Positions 40,432 through 49,525 of a stretch of DNA of 64,000 nt are shown one piece after another. Source of the DNA: an uncultured Lachnospiraceae bacterium (lineage in GTDB: Bacteria; Bacillota; Clostridia; Lachnospirales; Lachnospiraceae); the NCBI GenBank assembly GCA_902476265.1, contig CABSCP010000023.1:9421-73420 (forward strand). Reading direction: 5' to 3'. Positions within the stretch are counted from its first letter, which is position 1; every line of letters starts with the position of its first letter. The translations under genes and the position numbers were made by a program. The notes beneath the pieces are model-generated. The model had not been told where the DNA came from. It worked only from the letters and a program-made list of their open reading frames with translations, and ran no database searches.

Positions 40432-42283
40432 CGGAGATCCCCTCCTGTTTTTTCAGCAGAATTTCCATGAATTCGTCGCCGGTTATGGTCTCATGCTCAT
40501 AGAGATACTTTGCCAGCTCATGCAGTTTGGGCAGATTATCCTGCAGGATTTTCAATGCTTTTTCATGCTGGGCGCGAACCAGTTCCACTGTCTTTTGATC
40601 GATCAGGGTCTGGGTTTGCGCTGAACATGCCAGGGAAGAGTCGCCGCCCAGATATTGGTTGGATACGTTTTCCATGGCGACCATGTCAAATTCTTCACTC
40701 ATACCGAACCGGGTGATCATGGCCCGAGCCAGTTTGGTGGCCTGCTCGATATCGTTGGAAGCCCCGGTGGTGACAGAATGGAAAATCAGTTCCTCCGCCG
40801 CCCGGCCGCCGGTGAAAGTGGCGATCTTATTTTCAATTTCTTCTTTGGACATCAGGAAATGCTCGCCCTCGTCCACCTGCATGGTGTATCCCAGCGCGCC
40901 GTTGGTGCGGGGGATGATGGTGATTTTATGCACTGGCGCGGAATTGGTCTGCATGGCGGCAACCAGGGCGTGGCCCACTTCATGATAGGAAACGATGAGC
41001 TTTTCTTTCTCGGAAAGCACACGGCTCTTTTTCTGATAACCGGCGATAACGACTTCAATACTTTCCTCCATGTCGGCCTGAGTTGCGAAACGGCGTCCGT
41101 CACGCACCGCCCGCAGCGCGGCTTCATTGACAATGTTGGCCAGCTCCGCGCCGGAAGCGCCGGAGGCGGCTTTGGCGATTTCATGGAAATTCACATTGTC
41201 GGCAATTTTAATTTTTTTTGCATGGACCTTCAAAATATCCTCCCGGCCCTGCAGATCAGGAAGTTCTACCGGAATACGGCGGTCAAAACGGCCTGGCCGC
41301 AGCAGGGCGGGATCCAGGGAATCCGGACGGTTGGTGGCCGCCAGAATGACCACGCCTTTGGAACCGTCGAAGCCGTCCATTTCCGTGAGCAGCTGGTTTA
41401 AGGTCTGCTCCCGCTCGTCATTTCCGCCGATCTGGCCGTCCCGCTTTTTGCCGATGGTATCAATTTCATCGATAAAAACGATACAGGGAGCCTTTTCATT
41501 GGCCTGCTTAAAGAGGTCACGAACCTTGGCCGCGCCCATACCCACGAACATTTCCACGAATTCAGAACCGGAAATGGAGAAGAAAGGGACGTCCGCTTCC
41601 CCGGCCACCGCCTTTGCCAGCAGAGTTTTACCGGTTCCGGGAGGGCCCACGAGAAGCGCGCCTTTGGGCATGGAAGCGCCGATTTCCCGGTATTTTTCCG
41701 GATTATGCAGAAAGTCTACGATTTCCGTCAGCAGTTCCTTGGCCTCATCCTCACCGGCCACGTCGGAAAACTTGATGCCCGTGGAGGACTTTACATAAAT
41801 TTTGGCATTGCTCTTGCCAAAGGCCATGGCGCCGCCGGGACCTCCGGTCATGCTCTGGGTCATTTTTTTAAAGAGCAGTTGTCCGATGAGGGCGAAGATC
41901 ACCATGGGAAGAATGAAGCCCACCAACAGGCTCATCAGCGGGGATTGCCGGGTGGGGATCACGCTGCCGAAATCTGCGCCGGAAGCGTAGATGCGGTCCA
42001 CCAGTTCATCACTCATGTTGAGGATGCCCGTTTTACAGGTCTGGGTCCTTCCGTTGTTGTCAACGGTATAGTAAATGGTGTAATTGGATGCGTCGAACTG
42101 CACCTGTTTGATCTGGTTGGAATCCAGCATCATCAGAAAATCGCGGTAACTTGTTTCTTTAATGCTGCGTTCCATCAGGCCGGGCAGAACGAAAATATTC
42201 AAAAGAAAGATGGCGATGATCGCCACCATCGCATAGGTGGCCAGCACCTTTGTTGGTTTTTTGTTGTCCGGATTGGTAGTCAT
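40415..42283 (-). CDS. ftsH: ATP-dependent zinc metalloprotease FtsH
   Basis: A 622-residue AAA+ protease. Two membrane helices (about 15-34 and 115-140) flank a short external domain; the AAA+ module has Walker A GPPGTGKT (213-220), Walker B IVFIDEID and the second region of homology with RPGRFDRRI. The peptidase site is HEVGH (434-438) with a downstream Asp in SNDIEQAT. It degrades membrane and soluble proteins. The external domain is short compared with E. coli FtsH. It heads an unusual operon with MarR and a TauE/SafE transporter rather than the common tilS-hpt-ftsH context, so it may be a second copy. Confidence 0.93.
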   Translation of the reverse strand: MTTNPDNKKPTKVLATYAMVAIIAIFLLNIFVLPGLMERSIKETSYRDFLMMLDSNQIKQVQFDASNYTIYYTVDNNGRTQTCKTGILNMSDELVDRIYASGADFGSVIPTRQSPLMSLLVGFILPMVIFALIGQLLFKKMTQSMTGGPGGAMAFGKSNAKIYVKSSTGIKFSDVAGEDEAKELLTEIVDFLHNPEKYREIGASMPKGALLVGPPGTGKTLLAKAVAGEADVPFFSISGSEFVEMFVGMGAAKVRDLFKQANEKAPCIVFIDEIDTIGKKRDGQIGGNDEREQTLNQLLTEMDGFDGSKGVVILAATNRPDSLDPALLRPGRFDRRIPVELPDLQGREDILKVHAKKIKIADNVNFHEIAKAASGASGAELANIVNEAALRAVRDGRRFATQADMEESIEVVIAGYQKKSRVLSEKEKLIVSYHEVGHALVAAMQTNSAPVHKITIIPRTNGALGYTMQVDEGEHFLMSKEEIENKIATFTGGRAAEELIFHSVTTGASNDIEQATKLARAMITRFGMSEEFDMVAMENVSNQYLGGDSSLACSAQTQTLIDQKTVELVRAQHEKALKILQDNLPKLHELAKYLYEHETITGDEFMEILLKKQEGISDAASC

Positions 42284-42365
42284 TTGATTTCCTCCATTAT
42301 AAATAGTGTGTGAAATGAATCGGGATATTATGTGAAATTTCGGTGAAATAGTTCCGAATAAAACT

Positions 42366-42379
42366 GTTTCAACTGAAAC
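42366..42379 (-). promoter_or_regulatory. Palindrome upstream of ftsH-marR operon, candidate MarR operator
   Basis: GTTTCA and TGAAAC flank a 2-bp centre (AC) in a perfect 14-bp dyad, about 85 bp upstream of the FtsH start. A second, smaller dyad (ATTTC-GGT-GAAAT) lies between it and the gene. Dyads of this size are typical MarR sites. Confidence 0.45.
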
Positions 42380-42450
42380 TATTATCGGCCCTTAAGGGGG
42401 AAAATGCAATTAAGGAAGTGAGAAGAAATTATAAAAGAAGTATAAACATG

Positions 42451-42490
42451 AAAAAGGATAACCGCAGTCAGGACCGGGGTTATCCTTTTT
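42451..42490 (-). terminator. Terminator behind the cell-wall-binding protein gene (usable in both directions)
   Basis: Stem AAAAAGGATAACC / GGTTATCCTTTTT with a 14-nt loop. Read leftward the A-rich arm becomes a U-tract directly after the G/C part. It sits 52 bp past the stop at 42542. Confidence 0.82.
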
Positions 42491-42541
42491 GAAAGTTAAT
42501 TTGTTCTTTAAATTTATAATGATGGCGGCAGCTGTCAGAAG

Positions 42542-43108
42542 TTAGTCAAAAAAATCACTCGCCCTTAGTTCCGCGGTTTTGAATCTGTCTACAAGGGGAG
42601 CAGGAGCAAGATCATTAAGATATACAATGTTCTCATTGGACAGCATATCAACGTATTCCCGGGTAGCCCAGTATTGGGTGCCGTCAAAAATAACATACCC
42701 TTTCGCCATTGCATTTGCCAAAGTATTTAAGTCGCTTGTGCTGTACGGAACCCATTCAGATGAGGGCCGGGTTTCTACAGCCTCATTTTTAACCGGTTCT
42801 TCAGCGGGCGCGGGCTGCTCTGCCGGAGGATTGACCTCTCCCCAGGGATTGACGCAAACACCGGTGTTGTCCATGAAATACCATAAATCGCCAACCTGTA
42901 TCCAGCCGAACTGTACAAAGCCATTCTCATCCAGATGGTAAATGCTGTCTTCGATCTGTATAAAAGTGTTCAATGAAAAAGTGCCGTCGTTATTTTGGTA
43001 TTTGACCCCTCCCTCATCCTGCACAAAGCCGGCAGCGAAAGCGGTGCCGGAGAATACCATGCTGCAAAAAAATGTCGCCAAAAAGATTCCAATCAGTTGT
43101 TTTTTCAT
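42542..43108 (-). CDS. Secreted protein with choline/cell-wall-binding repeats
   Basis: A 188-residue protein with a clear signal peptide (MKKQLIGIFLATFFCSMVFSG, cleavage after AFA) and two cell-wall-binding type repeats (SIYHLDENGFVQFGWIQVGD followed by LWYFMDNTGVCV). A Pro/Glu/Ala-rich linker (about 95-115) leads to a C-terminal region of 70 residues that is not recognised. It is probably displayed at the cell surface by its repeats. It is a single-gene unit with a terminator. Confidence 0.75.
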   Translation of the reverse strand: MKKQLIGIFLATFFCSMVFSGTAFAAGFVQDEGGVKYQNNDGTFSLNTFIQIEDSIYHLDENGFVQFGWIQVGDLWYFMDNTGVCVNPWGEVNPPAEQPAPAEEPVKNEAVETRPSSEWVPYSTSDLNTLANAMAKGYVIFDGTQYWATREYVDMLSNENIVYLNDLAPAPLVDRFKTAELRASDFFD

Positions 43109-43246
43109 ACCGTTTCCCTTTCTTTTGATAGTTTGCAGGTTTACCGATAAACAGGTATTTGACAGAGCACCTGATAATTGAATTATATCAAATTACAGAC
43201 AATTTTGCTACTATATATTTACAGCGGATTCCGGTATGCGGTAGTT

Positions 43247-44419
43247 TTATTTCATGAGTTCATATATCTTTTTGCAGTCGTCAGCGGTCAGCTGAACGAA
43301 GTTTCCGATGGTCCGGGAACCGTTGCCGGTGGTTTTGGCGGACATCAGTTCAAATTGGCTGTCATGGATGCCGAGTTCCGGCAGGGTGACAGGCATTCCG
43401 ATTTCCCGGAAAAATTCTTCCAGCTTCCGGATACCGGCAAGCGCGGTCTTTTCCGGATGGAAATAATCCATTTCCACATCAAAAACCCTGACGGCAAACT
43501 GGCAGAAACGGGAAATATCATGTTTGTATACATATTTCATCCATGCGGGCGTCACAACGGCCAGTCCTGCGCCATGAGCGATTCCGTAAAGCGCGGACAG
43601 TTCGTGCTCCAAATCATGTGAGGCCCAGTCGCTCGTTTTTCCGCAGGAGAGAAGATCACAGTGGGCCAGGGTGGAGGCCCACATTAAATCGGCTCTGGCT
43701 TCATAATCGGAAGGTTCCCGGATTGCGGCGGGCGCGGCATTGAGAATCGTTTTCAGCACGGCTTCGCTCAGCCGGTCGGTCAGCTCCACAGAGTCGGTAT
43801 TGGTAAAATAGCGCTCCATAATGTGGGACATCATGTCGGTAGCGCCGCAGGCGGTCTGGTAGGCCGGTAAGGTATAAGTGAGCTCCGGATTTAAGATCGA
43901 AAATTTAGGGCGGCTTTCTTCACAGTCGAAGCCTCTTTTGAACAAGCCGTCCTCATTGGTGATGACCATGGATTTGGAGCCTTCGCTGCCGGCGGCGGGA
44001 ATGGTGAGCACCACGCCTCCCGGAAGAGGGCTGGGGCCGGATGCCCTGCCACAGAAATAGTCCCAGACATCGCCGGAATAGCCAACGCCGATGCCGATGG
44101 CCTTCATGGTATCGATTACGCTTCCGCCGCCTACGGCGAGAAGAAAATCGACCCCTTCTTTTTTACATAATGCAATGCCGGTGCGCACCGCCGACAAAAC
44201 GGGATTGGGCCGGATACCGCCCATTTCCACGTAAGCGATGCCGCTGTCTGCGACAGACTGCAGCACACGGTCCAAAAGGCCGCTTTCCTTCGCGCTTTTG
44301 CCCCCGTACAGGACCAGTACCTTTGTGGCGCCGTATTTTTTTAAATAAGCGCCTGTACGGGTTTCCGTTTCCTTACCAAAAACAAATTCGGTAGGGCTTT
44401 TGAAAATAAAGTTTTGCAT
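43247..44419 (-). CDS. Iron-containing alcohol dehydrogenase (BdhA/YqhD-like), first of two paralogues
   Basis: A 390-residue type III alcohol dehydrogenase. NAD(P) binding is through LLAVGGGSVIDTMKAIG; metal ligands are Asp and His in ACGATDMMSHIMERY and two His in HDLEHELSALYGIAHGAGLAV. The family reduces aldehydes to alcohols, usually with NADPH. It is last in the leftward operon of the glycyl radical enzyme, 27 bp after the permease gene. It is clearly paralogous to the enzyme at 57218-58393, sharing motifs such as HELSA, AHGAGLAV and PAWMKYVY. Confidence 0.92.
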   Translation of the reverse strand: MQNFIFKSPTEFVFGKETETRTGAYLKKYGATKVLVLYGGKSAKESGLLDRVLQSVADSGIAYVEMGGIRPNPVLSAVRTGIALCKKEGVDFLLAVGGGSVIDTMKAIGIGVGYSGDVWDYFCGRASGPSPLPGGVVLTIPAAGSEGSKSMVITNEDGLFKRGFDCEESRPKFSILNPELTYTLPAYQTACGATDMMSHIMERYFTNTDSVELTDRLSEAVLKTILNAAPAAIREPSDYEARADLMWASTLAHCDLLSCGKTSDWASHDLEHELSALYGIAHGAGLAVVTPAWMKYVYKHDISRFCQFAVRVFDVEMDYFHPEKTALAGIRKLEEFFREIGMPVTLPELGIHDSQFELMSAKTTGNGSRTIGNFVQLTADDCKKIYELMK

Positions 44420-44446
44420 GAGATATCCTCCTTTAAAATTTTTAAA

Positions 44447-45280
44447 TTATCCTTTTACAGCCCCTGCCATCATGCCTTTTATCAGTTTGTCCTGTCCGAA
44501 TGCGAAAGCGGCAATCATGGGAAGGACGGAAAGAAACAGCACGGCGAACAGCATGGGGACATTGCTTCCGTATTGACTTTTATAGTTCCACAACGCCAGC
44601 GGCAGCGTTCTTGTGTCCGGCGACTGAGTGAGGACCAGGGCGAAGCTGAATTCATTCCACATGGAGATCACGTCATAAATGGCCACCGTAACGATTCCTG
44701 CCTTTGAAAGAGGGACGATGATGGAAGAAAACAGGCGGAAATGTCCGCAGCCGTCAATCCGCGCGGCTTCCTCCAGTTCGACGGGGATTTCTCCCATGAA
44801 ATTGGTGAGAATAAAAATCGTTATAGGGAGATTAAAGGCGATGTAGGGGCCTACCAAAGCCGCCGTTGTGTCGTAGAGTCCTACATCACGGGTTAAAAGG
44901 TAAATGGGGATTAAAGCCACATGAATGGAAATGGTCATGCAGGCGATCACCAGCATAAACAGAGCCTTTGTCCATTTCAGCCGTATGCGGGAAAAGGCAT
45001 AGGCGGCGCACAGCCCCACGAAGAGCAGCAGCACCAGGGAAATTGCAGCCACTACCAGGCTGTTCTGGAAGTAGTGAAAGAAACCATCCCGAATGACTTT
45101 TTTATAATTGTCAAACAACAGCTTTTCGGGGATGGTGAAAAAACCGTTTCGTCCGTAATCCTGTGTTGATTTGACGGAATTGATCAGCATCAGATAAAAG
45201 GGCATCAGGGAAACCACCAGAAACATGGCGGCATAAATTCCGATGAGAAGCCTGACGGCTGCTTTTTTTAAAGTTTTCAT
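44447..45280 (-). CDS. Carbohydrate ABC transporter permease (MalG type)
   Basis: A 277-residue permease with six membrane helices and the cytoplasmic EAA loop EEAARIDGCGHFRLFSSIIVPLS, typical of CUT1-family sugar transporters. The C-terminal KGMMAGAVKG is also characteristic of MalG-type proteins. It abuts its partner permease gene (0 bp gap). Its solute-binding protein is encoded across the divergent promoter region at 49631. No ATP-binding subunit is encoded in the window, so a shared MsmK-type ATPase is likely. Confidence 0.92.
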   Translation of the reverse strand: MKTLKKAAVRLLIGIYAAMFLVVSLMPFYLMLINSVKSTQDYGRNGFFTIPEKLLFDNYKKVIRDGFFHYFQNSLVVAAISLVLLLFVGLCAAYAFSRIRLKWTKALFMLVIACMTISIHVALIPIYLLTRDVGLYDTTAALVGPYIAFNLPITIFILTNFMGEIPVELEEAARIDGCGHFRLFSSIIVPLSKAGIVTVAIYDVISMWNEFSFALVLTQSPDTRTLPLALWNYKSQYGSNVPMLFAVLFLSVLPMIAAFAFGQDKLIKGMMAGAVKG

Positions 45281-46165
45281 TCAGATTTCCTCCGTTTTGC
45301 GGTTGATCAGATACTGGAACACATAGGTAAATGCCGTAATGATAAGGAACATCCCTACGGCAATGGTAGCGCCGTACCCCATCTGGTGGGATTTAAAGGT
45401 AATCCGGTACATATAGGTGGCCATTAAATCGGAAGAATAGTTGGGCCCGCCTTCCGTCATGATATATACCAGATCAAAGTATTTCAGGGAACCGATCAGG
45501 GACAGCGTACAAGCGGTTTTGACAGAATTCTTTAACATGGGCAGAGCGATTCTGAAAAAATACTGGCGCAGATTAGCCCCGTCAATTCTCGCGGCTTCAA
45601 ATACTTCCTGAGGAAGCCCGCTGAAAGCCGCCAGGTAAAAAATCATATAATAAGGAATCGCGGTCCAGCAGACGACGGAAAAAACAGCCAAAAGCGAAGT
45701 GTTGGGATTGCCCAGTACATCAACCGTGCCTCCGCCAAACAGCTTTGACACGGTGGTGAAAATCCCGTTGCGCGGTGTATAAATGAAAGCGAAGAGCAGG
45801 CCTACCGCTGTGGTGGAGAACAGGCTGGGCAGATAATAAATCACTTTCAGAATTCCGGTCCTTTTCCCCAGTCTGTCAAGCATAAAGGCCAGAGAGACGG
45901 CAAAAGGCATCTGGATTACGATGGAAAGCACCGCGATCAGGATGTTATGGGAGGCCGCGCCCCAGAAATAATGGTCGCCAAACAGTTTTTTCCAGTTGTC
46001 CAGTCCGATATATGTTTTTTCGGGACTGATTCCGTTCCAGTCAAGGGTGCTCAGATGCACCACGTCAAATATGGGGTAAATAATATAAACCGTGATAAAA
46101 AAGAGTGCGGGCAGTAAAAATAATGCCGCGGTGAAATTTAATTTCATAGCTGATTTTCTTCGCAT
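45281..46165 (-). CDS. Carbohydrate ABC transporter permease (MalF/UgpA type)
   Basis: A 294-residue permease with six membrane helices and EAA loop FEAARIDGANLRQYFFRIALPML. It starts at ATG 46165 after GGGAGGTG, 22 bp inside the activase gene. With the MalG-type partner it forms the membrane channel of a CUT1 importer for a mono- or oligosaccharide or a related glycoside. Confidence 0.92.
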   Translation of the reverse strand: MRRKSAMKLNFTAALFLLPALFFITVYIIYPIFDVVHLSTLDWNGISPEKTYIGLDNWKKLFGDHYFWGAASHNILIAVLSIVIQMPFAVSLAFMLDRLGKRTGILKVIYYLPSLFSTTAVGLLFAFIYTPRNGIFTTVSKLFGGGTVDVLGNPNTSLLAVFSVVCWTAIPYYMIFYLAAFSGLPQEVFEAARIDGANLRQYFFRIALPMLKNSVKTACTLSLIGSLKYFDLVYIMTEGGPNYSSDLMATYMYRITFKSHQMGYGATIAVGMFLIITAFTYVFQYLINRKTEEI

Positions 46166-47118
46166 AACACACCTCCCAGGATCGTGATTTCTTTTGCGCC
46201 GTCCCGAAACAGGACTTTAAGGGTATCAAAACATTTTGCAAGCCGGATCAAATGTTCCTTTGCAGGCGGATGAAGTGTATCCAGCCTGGCATGATCTTTG
46301 GATAAGCTGTTGTATTTGCCGACACCGTATGTATGGTAGGGCATCAGCTCCAGATATAACGGATTTTCCAGCCTTTTGAGAAAAGTCTGAAAGGCCCTCA
46401 TCACTTCTGCCGTATCATTCACCCCCGGTATCACCGGGATTCTGATGCAGTAGGGAACTTTGCTCTGATCCAGCAGTAAAATATTTTGGAGGATCTGTTC
46501 GTTCCGGACTCCGGTTACCGATTCATGAACCAGCGGATCGGGGTGTTTCAGGTCCGCCAGAAAAAAGTCGGTATCAGGGATCGCATCCTGAAGGCAGCGG
46601 GAAGGAACATTCAGAGCTGTCTCAATGGCAGTATGGATGCCCTCCTTTTTTAACGCTTTAAAAAGACGGGATACAAACGCAGCCTGAAGCAGAGGTTCCC
46701 CGCCGGAAGCGGTGACACCGCCGCCGGAGTGATCAAAAAACGGCTTATCCCGCATTACTTTGCCGGTCAGCTCTTCCAAAGATATCTGATATCCGGTTTT
46801 TACGAGACTGCCGGAAGGGCACACATCGGCGCATTTTCCGCATTTGACGCAGTCTGTCCGAAGGAAAGAATGAATGCTTCCGGCTTCGTCGAATTGATGG
46901 CAGTGACGGGCGCACACTTCCCGGCACAGACCGCAGCGGATGCAGCGGCCGGCAAAATATTGAATGTCCGCTCCGGGAGAGAGTGACTCGGGATTATGAC
47001 ACCAGAAACACCGCATGGTGCAGCCTTTGAAAAATACAGTGGTGCGGATGCCGGGGCCGTCGTGCAGAGACATCCGCTGGATGTCAAATATGGTTCCGTA
47101 AGATTGATTCATTTCCAT
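46144..47118 (-). CDS. Glycyl radical enzyme activating enzyme (radical SAM)
   Basis: A 324-residue radical SAM activase. The SAM cluster motif CTMRCFWCHNPES is at about 33-45, followed by two ferredoxin-type four-Cys motifs (CIRCGLCREVC and CVKCGKCADVC) as in activases of eliminating glycyl radical enzymes. It generates 5'-deoxyadenosyl radical and abstracts hydrogen from the glycine of the partner. ATG 47118 is the likeliest start (MEMNQSYGT); no strong ribosome binding site is visible and translation is probably coupled to the partner, whose stop lies 6 bp away. A longer start at 47142 is possible. Confidence 0.92.
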   Translation of the reverse strand: MEMNQSYGTIFDIQRMSLHDGPGIRTTVFFKGCTMRCFWCHNPESLSPGADIQYFAGRCIRCGLCREVCARHCHQFDEAGSIHSFLRTDCVKCGKCADVCPSGSLVKTGYQISLEELTGKVMRDKPFFDHSGGGVTASGGEPLLQAAFVSRLFKALKKEGIHTAIETALNVPSRCLQDAIPDTDFFLADLKHPDPLVHESVTGVRNEQILQNILLLDQSKVPYCIRIPVIPGVNDTAEVMRAFQTFLKRLENPLYLELMPYHTYGVGKYNSLSKDHARLDTLHPPAKEHLIRLAKCFDTLKVLFRDGAKEITILGGVLCEENQL

Positions 47119-47123
47119 AATCG

Positions 47124-49334
47124 TTATACCGCGTGACGGCATCTGGCTATGATGTCATCCTGTACACTTTTGTCCAGATCCACAAAATGCGCGGAAAATC
47201 CCCCTACACGGACAATCAGGTGCAGATAATCGCCGGGATTTTCCTGGGCCTTTTTTAAAGTTTCGGGGTCCGCCGAAGAGTTTCCCTGAAACATCTGTCC
47301 GCCTAAAGACAGAAAAGTGCGGATAAAACTGCCCATGAGATCTTTATTGATCCAGTTTTGATCGAAATCCCACATGGAACTGCCGCCTCCGGTAAAGCGG
47401 TGCATGGGCATTTTGCAATTGGAGAGTATCGCCGCGGTGACGCCCTGGGTCATGGAACCGCTGGCGGGGGTTGTTCCGTGAGAAGCGGGCGTGTGTGCAA
47501 AACTGCCGTCCGCCGTGGCGCCCAGATGCCGGGCGCAGATACCGGCCCATACAAAGGTAAAGACAACCGGTTTTACGCATCCGCCCAGATGATTTTCATA
47601 ACTTTCGTAGATTTCACAGATATCGTTGAAAAATCTGCAGGCAAAAGCGTCTGCCTCGGCATCGTCCTGCCCGTATTTGGGATACGCCTTTAAGCGCAGC
47701 CGCAGGGCTTCCCTGCCTTCATAATTTCCTTTCAGTGCGTCAAGCAGTTCTTCGGCGGTGCATATGCGGTCCTCAAAGACGGCCTTTTTGATGGCAAAAA
47801 GACTGTCTGCCGCCATGCCCAGGCCTACCGGAGCGGTGCCGTAATCATGATGCCGGGTGCCGCCGTCGTGCATATTCCTGCCTTTCAACATACAGTCGTT
47901 TAAGAGACTGGAAGCATAGTAAGTGGGGCGGTATTGGGAACTGAAAATACTCCAGTTGTCGATACAGTCGAAGTACTGGTGCATGATGCGCCGTGTTTCG
48001 CACAAAAAATCGGTATAATAGTCTTCAAAACCGCGAAAAGCGGCAAGCCCTCTGTAATGTACGGAAGAATAGGTCTTTTTGTTGACCAGACAATAATTGC
48101 CCGTAATGCTCAACTCCACAAATTTCGGGATGTTGTGCCAGCCGGAAAGCAGCATATCGCTGTTGGCCTGGGAACAGGAAACCTCCATACATCCGTTGGT
48201 GGTGTAGGACAGAGCCTCTTCATAAGGAATGCCGCGATACTCCAGAGAGCCGGCAATCGCCTTGTCATTGAGAATCTGCCCTCTGTTTCTGCCTTCGATC
48301 AGATAGTGAGCTGCAAAGTCCAGATATTCTTTGGGCGGATTCTCTGGCATTTTCAAATAGACGAGCAGGCAGGTGATGTCCAGCTGGAGGGCGGCTTCCG
48401 CGAACAGATAGGTCAAAGGATTGACGGCGGACTCTCCGTTTTGGTGGCTGCCGCCCAGACAGACGGTATCGTTCATTTCTTCATTCAGGCGGATCCGGCG
48501 GTCCATCTGGAGCAGAAGATGGCCGCAGAGGTCGAAGGCCTCCTGCATGGTGATTTTATTTTCCGCCAAATCCTTTTCCAGATAAGGCCACAGATAATAA
48601 TCCAGCCAGCCCGGCCCGTAGGTACCGCTGCCATCCTGTGTTACCGTGAAATATACCATGTTGACACATTGGACAGCCTCGCGGAAACTCCGCGCGGGAT
48701 AACGGGGGACCTGACGGCATATGGCCGCCTGTTCTGCCATTCCCCTTCGTTCCAGTTCTTCTGCATACCGGTCGTTATATCTCATCAAAGAGTCAAGGAC
48801 AATATTGAGGCCCCGGTAGAACTGCCTCTTTTTCTCGTCCCTGGTATGCGCGCACATTCTTTCGGATAAATCCCGCATACCCTGCCATCCTAAGCGGAGC
48901 ACCTTTTGGAAACTGTGAGATTCGTGACCGTTCCAGAAGGCATCCCCGTGCAGGCCCATTTCCAGAAAGTCGGTCCGTACTTCCGGACAGTGATCCGAAA
49001 TATAATCCAGCAATTTTGTAAAAGCCAGATGAAACAGCCAGGAAGAATCCTCCAGGGTTTTCCGGGGGTGCGCATCCGGATCCCCGGACGGGTCATATAC
49101 TCTGAGATTATATCTTCCGATCACAACGTCATCGTCATCCACTTCAATGACCTGATGGTCAAAGGCATAGGCGCAGGTCCTGGCAGTTCTTTCCCATAAA
49201 GGGAGATCTGCATAGAGAATCTCATAGGCATATCTGGTATTTGTAAATAGTGTCAATGCTGTTTCCTTCTCGGACTGCAGCCGAATGCTCTGTTCTTTTT
49301 TCAGAACGCTTTCTGATAATTTCATATGAAACAT
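47124..49334 (-). CDS. Glycyl radical enzyme of the dehydratase/lyase type, substrate unknown
   Basis: The start at 49334 (MFHMKLSESV) follows GGAGGGAGA; the product has 736 residues. The catalytic thiyl residue is Cys382 in TTNGCMEVSCSQ, with Glu384 two positions on, the Cys-x-Glu arrangement of glycyl radical dehydratases and lyases rather than the Cys-Cys of pyruvate formate-lyase. The radical glycine is Gly712 in RVGGFSAHF. It probably removes water or another group from a polyol-type substrate. The motif does not match the GCVE seen in glycerol, propanediol, choline and hydroxyproline enzymes exactly, so the substrate is likely different. It heads the leftward operon. Confidence 0.9.
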   Translation of the reverse strand: MFHMKLSESVLKKEQSIRLQSEKETALTLFTNTRYAYEILYADLPLWERTARTCAYAFDHQVIEVDDDDVVIGRYNLRVYDPSGDPDAHPRKTLEDSSWLFHLAFTKLLDYISDHCPEVRTDFLEMGLHGDAFWNGHESHSFQKVLRLGWQGMRDLSERMCAHTRDEKKRQFYRGLNIVLDSLMRYNDRYAEELERRGMAEQAAICRQVPRYPARSFREAVQCVNMVYFTVTQDGSGTYGPGWLDYYLWPYLEKDLAENKITMQEAFDLCGHLLLQMDRRIRLNEEMNDTVCLGGSHQNGESAVNPLTYLFAEAALQLDITCLLVYLKMPENPPKEYLDFAAHYLIEGRNRGQILNDKAIAGSLEYRGIPYEEALSYTTNGCMEVSCSQANSDMLLSGWHNIPKFVELSITGNYCLVNKKTYSSVHYRGLAAFRGFEDYYTDFLCETRRIMHQYFDCIDNWSIFSSQYRPTYYASSLLNDCMLKGRNMHDGGTRHHDYGTAPVGLGMAADSLFAIKKAVFEDRICTAEELLDALKGNYEGREALRLRLKAYPKYGQDDAEADAFACRFFNDICEIYESYENHLGGCVKPVVFTFVWAGICARHLGATADGSFAHTPASHGTTPASGSMTQGVTAAILSNCKMPMHRFTGGGSSMWDFDQNWINKDLMGSFIRTFLSLGGQMFQGNSSADPETLKKAQENPGDYLHLIVRVGGFSAHFVDLDKSVQDDIIARCRHAV

Positions 49335-49358
49335 GTGTCTCCCTCCATACACGACAAG

Positions 49359-49415
49359 TTTGTGATATATCAGTTGCTATAAAAACAATATAGCATAGCC
49401 AATATTAAAAAGCAA
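49359..49415 (-). promoter_or_regulatory. Leftward promoter and downstream operator of the glycyl radical enzyme operon
   Basis: Reading leftward, TTGCTT (49415-49410) and TATATT (49392-49387) are 17 bp apart. The operator TTTGTGATATATCAG in plus-strand reading (49359-49373) lies just downstream of the -10, where a bound repressor would stop initiation. The same 15 bp occur inverted at 49526-49540. Confidence 0.72.
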
Positions 49416-49446
49416 GATGTTTTACTACCATTTAAGTTAGTATTAT

Positions 49447-49464
49447 GTAAAAAGCGCTGAAAAT
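49447..49464. promoter_or_regulatory. Possible catabolite-responsive (cre-like) element
   Basis: GTAAAAAGCGCTGAAAAT has the AGCGCT core and A/T-rich flanks of CcpA sites, but only part of the consensus. It lies midway between the divergent promoters. Weak evidence. Confidence 0.3.
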
Positions 49465-49525
49465 ATGGAAATAAATGGTAAATATTGACTGAAATCACTG
49501 AGAGAGGAAGAGATAATTCTGACAT

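Noticed and set aside
47934..48869. A 311-codon frame antisense to the glycyl radical enzyme
   Set aside because: No ribosome binding site, no motifs, and fully inside a gene with clear catalytic residues.
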